Shown one piece after another: positions 24,791-33,600 of a DNA stretch of 64,000 nt. The position numbers and the translations under genes were made by a program. A model generated the notes under the pieces. It was not told where the DNA came from and made no database searches. It saw only the letters and a list, made by a program, of their open reading frames with translations. The stretch spans positions 62,001 to 126,000 of the forward strand of contig CAZMGT010000001.1 in NCBI GenBank assembly GCA_964565895.1. The letters are read 5' to 3'. The stretch is from CAZMGT01 sp964565895. GTDB taxonomy: Bacteria > Armatimonadota > Zipacnadia > UBA1398 > CAZMGT01. Numbering within the stretch: position 1 is the stretch's first letter; each line of letters starts with the position of its first letter.

Positions 24791-25597
24791 GTGATTCGCG
24801 TCGGCCTGTGCACCATCGCGTTTCGCGAGATGCTCCTCGAGGATGTGTTATGCGTGGCCCAGCGCTGCGGCGTGGACGGGGTGGAGCTTTGGGGCCGCGA
24901 GCCGCACATCTGCGAGCACTTTAACCGCGAGCGGGTGGAGGCCGAGGCGCGGCTCATCGCCTCGCGCGGGCTCGAGGTAAGCATGTTCGGCTCCTACGTG
25001 CGCCTCGGCGTGCCCCGCGAGCACGGCCGCGGTCGGCTAAGCGCGGCGGAGAGCGCCGTGCGCACTGCGCAGTGCCTCGGAGCGCCGCTTGTGCGCGTGT
25101 GGGCGGGCGACTGCCCCTCGGCTCAGGCTACGGCGAAGCTGTGGAAGGCGTGCCTCGCGGACCTCAAGCGCATGGCGGAGATCGCCGCGCGCCACGGCGT
25201 GGCCCTGGCCATCGAGATGCACGACAACACCCTCGCCGACACAGGCGAGACCACGCGCCGGCTGATTGAGGACTGCGGGGCGGAGAACGTGTTCGCCAAC
25301 TACCAACCCTCGTTCGCCCCCGAAGCGGACGACCCGCTGGAGCGCCTCGAGGCTGTCGTGGACAAGGTAGCCAACGTGCACGCGCAGAACATGGACGAGC
25401 GTGTGGTGGACGGGGTCGCGCGCATGGTGCGCGTGCCCATTGCCGAGGGGCGGGTGAACTATGAGGCGGTTGTTGAGCGGTTGAAGAGCGCGGGGTTTAA
25501 CGGATACGTCGAGGTGGAGTTTGTCGCTCCTGGCGCGCTGCCTAAGGAGGAGATGGCTGTCCGCGACGTAGACTTTCTGCGGAGCATCGCGCGCTAG
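24791..25597 (+). CDS. TIM-barrel sugar phosphate isomerase/epimerase-like protein
   Basis: 268 residues of the xylose-isomerase-like (AP endonuclease 2) fold. Metal-ligand-bearing strands are visible: GVDGVELWGREPHI, VALAIEMHDNTLADTG, VANVHAQNMDE and GYVEVEFVAPGALPKEE. Such enzymes isomerise or epimerise keto sugars (hydroxypyruvate isomerase, IolE/IolI-like). The substrate cannot be told. Given two Gfo/Idh/MocA proteins in the window, sugar or inositol catabolism is likely. GTG start; same direction as the KaiC-like gene 38 bases upstream and acpS 36 bases downstream. Confidence 0.82.
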   Translation: MIRVGLCTIAFREMLLEDVLCVAQRCGVDGVELWGREPHICEHFNRERVEAEARLIASRGLEVSMFGSYVRLGVPREHGRGRLSAAESAVRTAQCLGAPLVRVWAGDCPSAQATAKLWKACLADLKRMAEIAARHGVALAIEMHDNTLADTGETTRRLIEDCGAENVFANYQPSFAPEADDPLERLEAVVDKVANVHAQNMDERVVDGVARMVRVPIAEGRVNYEAVVERLKSAGFNGYVEVEFVAPGALPKEEMAVRDVDFLRSIAR

Positions 25598-25633
25598 GCG
25601 GGGCGCGTTGGCGCGTGGGTGGAGCGATGGCCT

Positions 25634-26041
25634 ATGATCCGCGGCGTTGGCGTGGACATTATCGAGGTTGAGCGCGTGCGCGACGCGCTGGCCCGGCGCC
25701 CGCGGCTGTTGCACCGCTTGTTTACCGAGGAGGAGATCGCCTATTGTCGGTCAAAGCCGGCGTCGGAGTATGCGCACCTGGCGGGGCGGTTTGCCGCGAA
25801 GGAGGCCGTGGCCAAGGCGTTGGGGCGCAGCTTGTCCTGGCAGGAGGTCGCCGTGCACAACACCCCGAGCGGCAAACCCGTGGTCGTGCTTAAGGGCCGG
25901 GCTCGCGAAGCTCTTGCCGACCGCAAAATCATGCTCAGCATCTCGCACTCGCGCAACTATGCTGTGGCCTATGCCGTGCTCTGCGACGCCGAGGACGGCA
26001 TGGACGAAGGCGAGTGCGAGGAGGGGAAAGGTGAACGATAG
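25634..26041 (+). CDS. acpS: holo-[acyl-carrier-protein] synthase
   Basis: About 135 residues. AcpS moves 4'-phosphopantetheine from CoA to acyl carrier protein. The signature GVDIIEVERV (Mg-binding Asp) and FAAKEAVAKALG with the catalytic Glu/Lys are present, as is the C-terminal ISHSRNYAVAYAV. An acidic tail of ~20 residues (EDGMDEGECEEGKGER) is extra to the family. ATG at 25634 with GGAG nine bases upstream. Confidence 0.95.
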   Translation: MIRGVGVDIIEVERVRDALARRPRLLHRLFTEEEIAYCRSKPASEYAHLAGRFAAKEAVAKALGRSLSWQEVAVHNTPSGKPVVVLKGRAREALADRKIMLSISHSRNYAVAYAVLCDAEDGMDEGECEEGKGER

Positions 26042-26043
26042 CC

Positions 26044-26691
26044 GTGGCCGAGGAACGGTTTGCCCAAATCGCCGATCACGTGCGCGAGCAGTTTGAGCAC
26101 ATGGACAAGCTGCGCGAGCAAGCCTACGCCCTGTCGCGGGAGATCGTGCGCAACAGCGCCACGGCCATTCGCATGGTCCACCGGGGGGAGCTGGACAAGG
26201 CGGACGAGCTGATGCGCAGAAATACCGAGGCGCTGGCCAAGCTCCGGCCCCAGCTCGAGGGCCTGCCCGCGTTGCTCAGCGCAGGCTTCGTGCAAGACGC
26301 GATGAAGGAGCACGCCGAGGCAAACCTTACCCGCTGCCTCGCCTGCGACCTGCCCTTTCCCACCCCGGAGGAGATCGCCGTTGATGGCGCCCCGTATCTC
26401 AACGGGATGGCCGAGGCGCTCACCGAAATGCGCCGGCACATTATCGACAAGATCCGCCAAGGCGAGCTGGAGCAGTGCGAGGCTTGGCTGGCGCGCATGG
26501 ACGACGTGTACTACGAGCTGATGACCTTCGACTACCCGGACGCCATCTCTCAGGGGCTAAAGCGTCGGCTGGACACCGTGCGCACGGTAATCGAGCGCAC
26601 GCGCTCCGACCTAACCACGGCGATCCGCCAGCGGGCGCTGGAGGAGCAGATGGCGCGGCTGGAGGAGCTGCTGCGCAGGCGCGCGGAGTAG
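26044..26691 (+). CDS. translin-family protein
   Basis: 215 residues, all-helical. The pattern REQAYALSREIVRNSATAIR, MVHRGELDKADELMRR, GFVQDAMKEHAEANLTRCLA and EQCEAWLARMDDVYYELMTF DYP corresponds to the translin/TRAX fold as seen in archaeal and a few bacterial proteins, which bind single-stranded nucleic acid and in some cases cut RNA. Such prokaryotic members are often misannotated as haloacid dehalogenases. GTG start three bases after acpS; the RDD gene follows after three bases, so the three are tightly co-transcribed. Confidence 0.78.
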   Translation: MAEERFAQIADHVREQFEHMDKLREQAYALSREIVRNSATAIRMVHRGELDKADELMRRNTEALAKLRPQLEGLPALLSAGFVQDAMKEHAEANLTRCLACDLPFPTPEEIAVDGAPYLNGMAEALTEMRRHIIDKIRQGELEQCEAWLARMDDVYYELMTFDYPDAISQGLKRRLDTVRTVIERTRSDLTTAIRQRALEEQMARLEELLRRRAE

Positions 26692-26694
26692 GCC

Positions 26695-27474
26695 GTGGAC
26701 GAGCGCATCGTCATCGAGTCCCCAGAAAACGTGGAACTTGCCCTGGAGATCGCCGGCCTGGGCCGCCGGTTTGTCGCGGCGATCGTTGACTCTATCCTCC
26801 AGGGCGTGCTGCAGATCGCTATTTTCGTGCTCACCCTTCAGGTATACGCGGCCGTAATTAGAACGCCCGAGCTTACCAACGTGGCGATCATCGCGCTTAT
26901 CGCGGAGCAGTTTTTCGTGTTCGTCGGCTATTACATCGTGTGCGAGATGCTCACCAGCGGGCAGTCGCCGGGCAAGCGGCTTGCCGGCATCCGCGTTGTT
27001 CGGCTAAACGGCGAGCCTATTTCGTTTACCGACTCGCTCCTGCGCAACACGATTAGGATCTTCGACTTTCTCCCCGGCTTTTACGGCATTGGCATTGTTT
27101 GCGTGTTTGTTTCGCGCGAGTCGCGGCGCTTGGGCGACTTTGCCGCGGGAACAGTGGTCGTCCACGAGGCGCGGCGCGAACTGCCCCAATATTTGTTCGT
27201 TGAGCTAGAGCAGACGGGCCTGCCCGAGGCCGAGCTTGCGCTCATTAAAGCGGGGGTCGCGCACCTTGCCCGCGAGGAATACGAATACGTGCGCCACGTG
27301 CTCCAGCGGCTGCCCTCGCTCGACCCGCGCACTGCGCATCACGTTGTGGTGCACACCGCGCGGCAGTTAATGGAGCGGTTTTCCATTTCCAGCGACGGCG
27401 CAGACTATGAGCGCTGCTTTCGCTTCCTCACAGCGGTGGTCGCAGCCTATGCGCAGCGCAGCGTGGCGCAATAG
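26695..27474 (+). CDS. RDD-family membrane protein
   Basis: 259 residues. The RDD domain (GLGRRFVAAIVDSILQGVLQ with the Arg and Asp that name the family; MLTSGQSPGKRLAGIRVVRL; DSLLRNTIRIFDFLPGFYGI) holds three membrane helices; the C-terminal ~100 residues are soluble and helical (AREEYEYVRHVLQRLPSLDP). RDD proteins have been linked to ion transport, but the role of this one is unknown. GTG start; last gene of the plus-strand block, ending 30 bases before the convergent nuclease gene. Confidence 0.85.
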   Translation: MDERIVIESPENVELALEIAGLGRRFVAAIVDSILQGVLQIAIFVLTLQVYAAVIRTPELTNVAIIALIAEQFFVFVGYYIVCEMLTSGQSPGKRLAGIRVVRLNGEPISFTDSLLRNTIRIFDFLPGFYGIGIVCVFVSRESRRLGDFAAGTVVVHEARRELPQYLFVELEQTGLPEAELALIKAGVAHLAREEYEYVRHVLQRLPSLDPRTAHHVVVHTARQLMERFSISSDGADYERCFRFLTAVVAAYAQRSVAQ

Positions 27475-27504
27475 GCCTTCGCAAGGGGGAACGCTTTGGG
27501 GGCG

Positions 27505-27999
27505 CTATTCGAGGTCGTCTAGCCCGGCGTCGTCGAGCAGCGAGCGGAAGCGCTCGATTTCCTCCTGTTCTTCGCGGTCCTGCTGGCGCGCGCTGGGAGG
27601 ATCGATAAGGTATGCCCCCGCTTCCTCGAGCACCTTGTCCGCGACGTAGATCGGCGCCTTGCAGCGCAGGGCAAGGGCAATGGCGTCGCTCGGCCGGGCG
27701 TCAATGTCCTGCTCTACGCCCTCGCGCTCGACGTTGATGATCGCAAAGTAGGTCATGTCGCGCAGCTCGGTGACCACGACGCGGCGGACACGCGCGCCGA
27801 CCTGCTCCAAGATGTTGCGCAGCAGGTCGTGGGTCATGGGCCGCGGAGGCTTGTAGCCCTGGAGCTCAATGTCGATCGCCCGCGCCTCCCAGGGCCCGAC
27901 GAGGATGGGCAGCCCGCGCGAGCCGTTAACGTCGCGCAGGATAACGAAGTGATTGTCGTTCTGGTCCATGGCGATGGCCTGAACAATCACTTCAACCAT
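27505..27999 (-). CDS. bifunctional nuclease family protein (DUF151)
   Basis: 164 residues. VIVQAIAMDQNDNHFVILRD, GLPILVGPWEARAIDIELQG, RPMTHDLLRNILEQVGARV and DARPSDAIALALRCKAPIYV are the full signature of the BFN/DUF151 domain, followed by an acidic UVR-like tail (QQDREEQEEIERFRSLLDD). The plant homologue has RNase and DNase activity; the bacterial role is unsettled. The ATG at 27999 has GGAGGAG ten bases upstream and lies just after its own promoter. Confidence 0.92.
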   Translation of the reverse strand: MVEVIVQAIAMDQNDNHFVILRDVNGSRGLPILVGPWEARAIDIELQGYKPPRPMTHDLLRNILEQVGARVRRVVVTELRDMTYFAIINVEREGVEQDIDARPSDAIALALRCKAPIYVADKVLEEAGAYLIDPPSARQQDREEQEEIERFRSLLDDAGLDDLE

Positions 28000-28024
28000 G
28001 TGCCCGCTCTCCTCCGTGAACACC

Positions 28025-28053
28025 AGTATACCCTTTCTCGCGCCAGCGGCCAA
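28025..28053 (-). promoter_or_regulatory. promoter of the bifunctional nuclease gene
   Basis: On the minus strand TTGGCC (28053-28048), a 17-base spacer and TATACT (28030-28025). Transcription would begin about 20 bases upstream of the start codon. Confidence 0.65.
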
Positions 28054-28152
28054 CACCGGGCTACGCCGCACGAGCCCGCTATATGTTCTGACGTTTCACC
28101 TGGGCGAAAGTTTGTTTGGCCGTGGGGGGGGCGCGGCCCGGCGCAGGCGGGG

Positions 28153-29484
28153 CTACTTGCCCGCCTGCCGGGCGACGGCCTCAAGCGCCTCGCCGATTAT
28201 CCCCACGCCCCACTCCGCCCAGTTGCGCTCGATGGTCAGCGGCGGAGCAACGCGGATTACGTTGCCGTAAAAACCAATGGGCGCAATAAGGCACAGCCCA
28301 CGCTGGTAGCACTCCCAGATGACGGCCTTGGTCAGCTCCGGGGCGGGGGTTTTGCTCGCCTTGTCCTCGACGATCTCCAGGCCGATGGCCAGCCCCATTC
28401 CCCGGACGTCGCCGAGAATAGGCGAGCGCTGCTCGATCTCGCGGAAGCCGGCGAGCATCGCCTCGCCCACGACGCGGGCGTTTTCCACAAGGCCTTCGCG
28501 GTCAATAATCTCCAGGGCGGCCAGCCCCGCGGCGCAGGAGAGAGGATTGCCCCCGTTGGTGCTCGACATTTCGCCGGGCTTGAGGACATCCATTATCTCC
28601 GCGCGCCCCACGACGGCGGAGCAGGGAACACCGCTGCCCAGGCCCTTGCCCAGGGCGATAAGGTCCGGCTCCAGGCCCCAGTGCTCGATGGCAAACCACT
28701 TTCCCGTGCGCCCAAACGACGACTGCACCTCGTCCACGATAAGCAACATGCCCCTCTCCCGGCGCCACTCGTCTAGCCGCTCAAACCAGCCGGGCGGCGG
28801 GATAATTGACCCCGCCCCGCCCTGATAGGGCTCAGTAATCACCGCGCATAATGCGCCTGTGGACTGCGTTTTCACCACATAGTCGAGGTAGTCAATGCAG
28901 GCCAGGTCGCATGTCTCCAGTTTCTGGCCCAGGGGGCAGCGATAGCAGTAGGGAAACGGGGCCATGAGCACCCCGGGCATAAGCGGCCCAAACCCGCGCT
29001 TTACGCCAACGTTTCCCCCGAAGGCCATTGCCCCGTAAAGCCTGCCGTGAAACGCGCCGCCGAAGGTCAAGATCTCATATCCCTCGTGAAACCGGCGGGC
29101 CATTTTCACGCACGACTCAGTCGCCTCGCAGCCTGTGGTGAGCAAAAATGCCTTGTTCAGGTGCGGCGGGGTAAGCTGAACGAGTTTTTCGGCAAGCAGC
29201 ACGCGGTTGGGGTTAACGAAGTCGTAGCAGTTAAACAGCTTGCCCGCCTGCTCGCGAATGGCTTCCACATAGCGCGGGTGGCAATGGCCGACGTTGGTTA
29301 CGAGCACCCCGGAGGAGAAATCCAAAAACACGTTGCCGTCCACATCGGTGATCCACACATCTTCGGCGCGCTCCCAGACCAAGGGCACCTGGTCGCTCAT
29401 GGAGTGGGGCTCGTAGCGGCGGGAGAGCTCCACGAAGCGCTTGCTTTGGGGGCCGGGGAGCTCGGTTTTAATTTGCGGTGCCAC
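28153..29484 (-). CDS. class III PLP-dependent aminotransferase
   Basis: 443 residues. 4-aminobutyrate/acetylornithine-type enzyme: DGNVFLDFSSGVLVTNVGHC near the start, TTGCEATESCVKMAR, IVDEVQSSFGRTGKWF and the PLP lysine in LIALGKGLGSGVP. A Cys-rich insert (YCYRCPLGQKLETCDLAC) is shared with archaeal and thermophile members, some of which are amino-acid racemases or omega-aminotransferases, so the substrate is open. GTG start with GGAGGGG five bases upstream. It follows the Gfo/Idh/MocA gene after 32 bases. Confidence 0.9.
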   Translation of the reverse strand: MAPQIKTELPGPQSKRFVELSRRYEPHSMSDQVPLVWERAEDVWITDVDGNVFLDFSSGVLVTNVGHCHPRYVEAIREQAGKLFNCYDFVNPNRVLLAEKLVQLTPPHLNKAFLLTTGCEATESCVKMARRFHEGYEILTFGGAFHGRLYGAMAFGGNVGVKRGFGPLMPGVLMAPFPYCYRCPLGQKLETCDLACIDYLDYVVKTQSTGALCAVITEPYQGGAGSIIPPPGWFERLDEWRRERGMLLIVDEVQSSFGRTGKWFAIEHWGLEPDLIALGKGLGSGVPCSAVVGRAEIMDVLKPGEMSSTNGGNPLSCAAGLAALEIIDREGLVENARVVGEAMLAGFREIEQRSPILGDVRGMGLAIGLEIVEDKASKTPAPELTKAVIWECYQRGLCLIAPIGFYGNVIRVAPPLTIERNWAEWGVGIIGEALEAVARQAGK

Positions 29485-29516
29485 GGTTGCCCCTCCTTCG
29501 CGTTAAGCTAGCTGCG

Positions 29517-30590
29517 CTAGCGCAAGGCGACGAGCTCGCCGGTTTGCGCGCTGCGCTCTGCCGCGGCGGCAATGCGCGTGGCCTCTAGCCCGTCCTTGCC
29601 CGAGGGATATTTTCCCTCAAGCTCCTCCAGCGTGCCGCCGCCCAGCAAAAAGGCCGCGTTTTGGGCAAAGTCGGCAATCGCCGCGATGCCGTAGCCCTCC
29701 CAGTATACTTCGCCGCGGGCGTCCTCTCTACGGGCGAGAAAGCCGAGGTTGTACGTACGCATTCCGCCATCGGCGGCGAGGCACGACTCCGCCCCGCGGT
29801 TTTGCGTGTCTACCTCGACCAGCCCCTCGCTGCCCACCACGCGAATGCCTTGGTTAACCGAAGCCTCGAACGCCTCGGGGAGGATCCACGAAAGGTGGAA
29901 TGTGAACTGGGCGCCGTTGTCGAAGTCCACTGTTGCTTGCACGGCATCCCAGGTGTCGATTCCCAAGGCGGGGAGCTTGCTTTTCGCGCCGTGGGCAAAC
30001 ACGCGCACGGCTTCGGCGCGCAGCACAAAGCGCGCCAGGTCGAACATGTGCACCCCTAAGAACCACACGGGCGAGCTGTGCTTTGCCCAGCGGCGCAGGG
30101 TCTGCGTGGGAACGTCGATCCGGTCCTCCATGTGCGCATAGCCATAGAGCACCTCGCCCAGCTTCCCCTCGGCGACGAGGCGTGCGAGCTCGACGTGATA
30201 TGGGTCGTAGCGCTTGTGAAAGTCCACCTGAAGCAGGCGCTGCGCCTCGGCCGCCGCGGCGACCATCTCCTGGCAGCCGGCCACGGAGACATCGAGCGGC
30301 TTTTCGCAGAGCACGTGGCAGCCCGCGCGCAGGGCGTCGAGGACGATTTCCCGATGCAAGTGGTCGGGCGTGGCAACGGTGACCGCGTCGAGCTCCTCGC
30401 GGGCGAGCATTTCGCGGTGGTCGGTATATGGGGCAAAGCCAAACTCTGCTTGCCGCTCGCGCAAAAGCTGCTCGTTTGTCTCGCAGCCGGCGACGAGCTC
30501 AACCTCGCCGCGCCGCGCGAGCTGGCGAAAGCACCGCAGGTGAATAATCCCGAACGCGCCCAGGCCAACGACACCCACGCGCAAAGCCAT
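29517..30590 (-). CDS. Gfo/Idh/MocA-family oxidoreductase
   Basis: 357 residues. Rossmann start LRVGVVGLGAFGIIHLRCFR; EKPLDVSVAGCQEMVAAAAE with the EKP lysine; catalytic segment GVHMFDLARFV (H-x-x-D); C-terminal beta sheet. Probably oxidises a sugar or inositol derivative with NAD(P). Not a close copy of the other member at 19995. ATG at 30590; the frame is open a further 88 codons upstream but that part is Pro/Arg-rich noise. Neighbour of the aminotransferase, which suggests amino-sugar metabolism. Confidence 0.9.
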   Translation of the reverse strand: MALRVGVVGLGAFGIIHLRCFRQLARRGEVELVAGCETNEQLLRERQAEFGFAPYTDHREMLAREELDAVTVATPDHLHREIVLDALRAGCHVLCEKPLDVSVAGCQEMVAAAAEAQRLLQVDFHKRYDPYHVELARLVAEGKLGEVLYGYAHMEDRIDVPTQTLRRWAKHSSPVWFLGVHMFDLARFVLRAEAVRVFAHGAKSKLPALGIDTWDAVQATVDFDNGAQFTFHLSWILPEAFEASVNQGIRVVGSEGLVEVDTQNRGAESCLAADGGMRTYNLGFLARREDARGEVYWEGYGIAAIADFAQNAAFLLGGGTLEELEGKYPSGKDGLEATRIAAAAERSAQTGELVALR

Positions 30591-30670
30591 TCGCTCACCC
30601 CCGGGCGAGGAGAGGCTGCTTGGGCGGAAGTTCGCCGGAGGCGGGCTTTCGGTCCTGCAGCGGGGTGCGA

Positions 30671-33600
30671 TTAGTTGAGGCTGATGTCCAAGTCGAGGCC
30701 ATCCAGGGCGCTTTCGATAAGCGTGGCCACGTCCGGGGTGCGCTCTTTGAGCTTTTCGCGGTTGGGCTGGGGCGCCTGAAGCATCTTGAGCAGCTCCGGG
30801 TCCACCGAGGGGAGCTTGGCCAGGGCGCCCATTTCCAAGAGCACCGAGGCGCACTCCGCCTGAAGGTCGGGCAGGGCCGCGGCGCCGGCAAGAGCCTCGG
30901 CGTGCTTTCCGCTATACTCCATTAGCTTCCTAATGCAGTGCATGGACTTTACGTAGCTGGTCAGCGCGGGGCGCAGCTCGCCCTGCTTGCGCAGCAGCCG
31001 GGCGAGGTCCATGTGCCCGCGCCACATTGTCTCGAGGTGGGAGATTCCGCTCGCTACCTCGACGCACTGCTCCAGATAGTGCTTGGCCTGCTCTTCCTCG
31101 CCGGCCTCGACGTAGCACCGACCCAAGCCCAACAGCGCCTCGGCCAGCGGGAGCTGCGTCCCGATCTCTCGGGCGATCTTCTCCGCCTCGGCGAACGTGG
31201 ACAGGGCCGAGTCGACATCCTCCAACGCAAGCCAACAGAAGCCATAGCCGTTTAGCGCCAAGGAGACCCCGCGCGGGTTTTGCATTTCGCGCGAGCGGAG
31301 CAGGGCAATGTTGAAAAAGCTCATTGCCTCCTTCGGGTCGCCCACACGGAGGCGAATAAACCCAAACACCCGGCCGCAGTCGGCCTCGGCCTGCGAGTTG
31401 CCCAGGCTCTTGGCCAGGTCTAAGGCGCGGCTGGCCAGGTCGTGCCCCGCGTCGAGGTCGCCGATGCGCAGGCAAATGTGCGCCTCGACGACCATCGCTT
31501 CGACAAGGCGCGTATCGTCGGCGATCTCCGAGGCAATGCGCCGCGCTTCGCCAACAAGCTCAAGCGCCTCCTCGTAGCGCCCGAGCTCAAACGCCGCGCG
31601 GGCCATGTCCTTAAGCATGGCGGACTCCATTGTCCGGTGGTCCATGCGGCGGAACATGGTTAGCGCGCGGCGGCAGTAGTCGTAGGCCACCTGATGCTTG
31701 CCCAGGGCATATTGCACCTCGGCGATGTTCGCCACCATATATGCCTCGCCGGTGCTGTCGCCCACGCTCTTGAGCAGCTCGCCGGCCTCGGTAAAGCACT
31801 CCAAGGCTTGCTCGTATTCCGCGAGCTTTTCGTGCGCCGAGCCGAGGTTGATCAGCGCGGAGACCTCGCACACGCGCTCGCCCGTCTGCTCGCTGAGCTT
31901 CTTCGCCTCCTCGAGCGCCTCGAGATAGCCCTGCTTGGCCGCTTGGTAGTCGCCCGTGGTCCAGAGGATGTTGATAATCCCCTGGCGGCAGACCTCCAGC
32001 CCGCGCGTATCGCCCAGCTTCTCGCGGATCTTATAGGAGAGCTTAAAGTACTGCTTCGCCCGCTCGTACTCGCCCGTGTTCGTATAGGCCAGGCCGAGCT
32101 TCTCGTAGGCATCGGCCTCGCGAGCGAGCGACTTGCAGGCGAAGGCCACCTCGAGCCCGCGCTGGCAGTCCTCGATCGCCGCCGGCGCGCGGCCCGTCTG
32201 CAGCTCGCCATAGGCGCGCTGAACGTGGAACAGCGAGATATATTCCAGGATCTCGTCCGTCTTTTCGCTCTCTTTGCCGAGAAGCTTCAGGCCCTCGGTG
32301 CAGTTGCTGATAATTTCGCGGTATGCCGCGGCGTTGATGTTCTTGTAGACGGCCATTTCGAGATATTTCACCGCGGCAAGGGTCACGCCGCCTTCCGCCC
32401 AGTGGTGGGCGAGGACCTCGGCGTGCCGCTGGCGTTCGGCATCGGTGGCATAGGCCCGCTCCATCGCCTGCGCGACCATGCGGTGGAGCTGCTGGCGATG
32501 TCGCCGGATGATGCTGAAATAGGCCACGTCGCGCGCGAGCAAGCTTTGAAACTCATACTCCACGTCCTGCTCCGTCTCGCGCGCGCGAATGAAGTTCAGC
32601 GACTCAAGCAGGGCGAGGTGCCTATCTAGGTCTGGGTCGTGCTCGACAAGCTCGGCAAGCAGCGAGCGGCGAATACCCGTGCCGATTACCGAGGCCATCT
32701 GGAGCACGTTGCGCGCCTCGGGCGACTGCTCGCTGAGCAGGTCCAAACGCAGGCGGATGATCTCCTCGACGGTGTCGGGAATGGCCTCCACGTTAACCTC
32801 GCCGCTGGCCTCGAACGCCCCCTGAGCGTCGAGGGTGCGCACGATCTCCTCCAGGTAAAACGGGTTGCCGCCCGCCTTCTGGAGGATCGTCTCCTGCACG
32901 TCCTCGGGGATCTGCTTGCCCGCGAGGTGCTCTTTGAGGAGCTCCGCGCTTTCGTCCTCGGAAAGGCGGGTGAGCTCGATCCTCCGGTAGTGGCTTTCCT
33001 CAATGGGCCAGTTGTGGGCGAAGTCCGGGCGGTGGACGACGACGAGGAGCATGCGCCGTCGCGGCACCCCGGGGACGAGGTGGTCGAGCAGCTCAAGCGA
33101 CATGCTATCGATATAGTGCAGGTCGTCCACGATGAGCAGCAGCGGCCGCCGCATGCTCAGGCGCTCAAGAAACGTTTCCACAGCGGCGAACGCCATGGAC
33201 TTTTTCACATCGGGCGGGGCCTGCTCAAACGCCGAGTCGGGATAGCGCAAGGCAAACACGCTGGCCAGCGCCGGGACCTGCTCCAGAAGCGCCTCGTCTA
33301 GGCTGCGCAGCGCATCCTCCAGCTTTTTCCGCTGCGTCTCCTCGTCCTCCATCTCCTCGATCCCCGCGGCTTGGCGGATGATCTCCTGAAACGGCAGATA
33401 GGCCATGCCCGAGCCGAACGACAAGCACTGCCCCTCGAGAACCTCGGCTTCTTCCTGGCCGTCCTGGGTCGCCCTAAGCTTGAGCTCATAAACGAGGCGC
33501 GACTTGCCCACGCCCGCCTCGCCGACCACGGTAACCATTTGCCCCTCGCCGTCGAGCACCGCCCGCCAGGCATCGAGCAGGCGGTTAAGCTGGCTCGTGC

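Noticed and set aside
27829..28776. Plus-strand frame of 315 codons
   Set aside because: Spans the nuclease gene, its promoter and the end of the aminotransferase in antisense; not protein-like.
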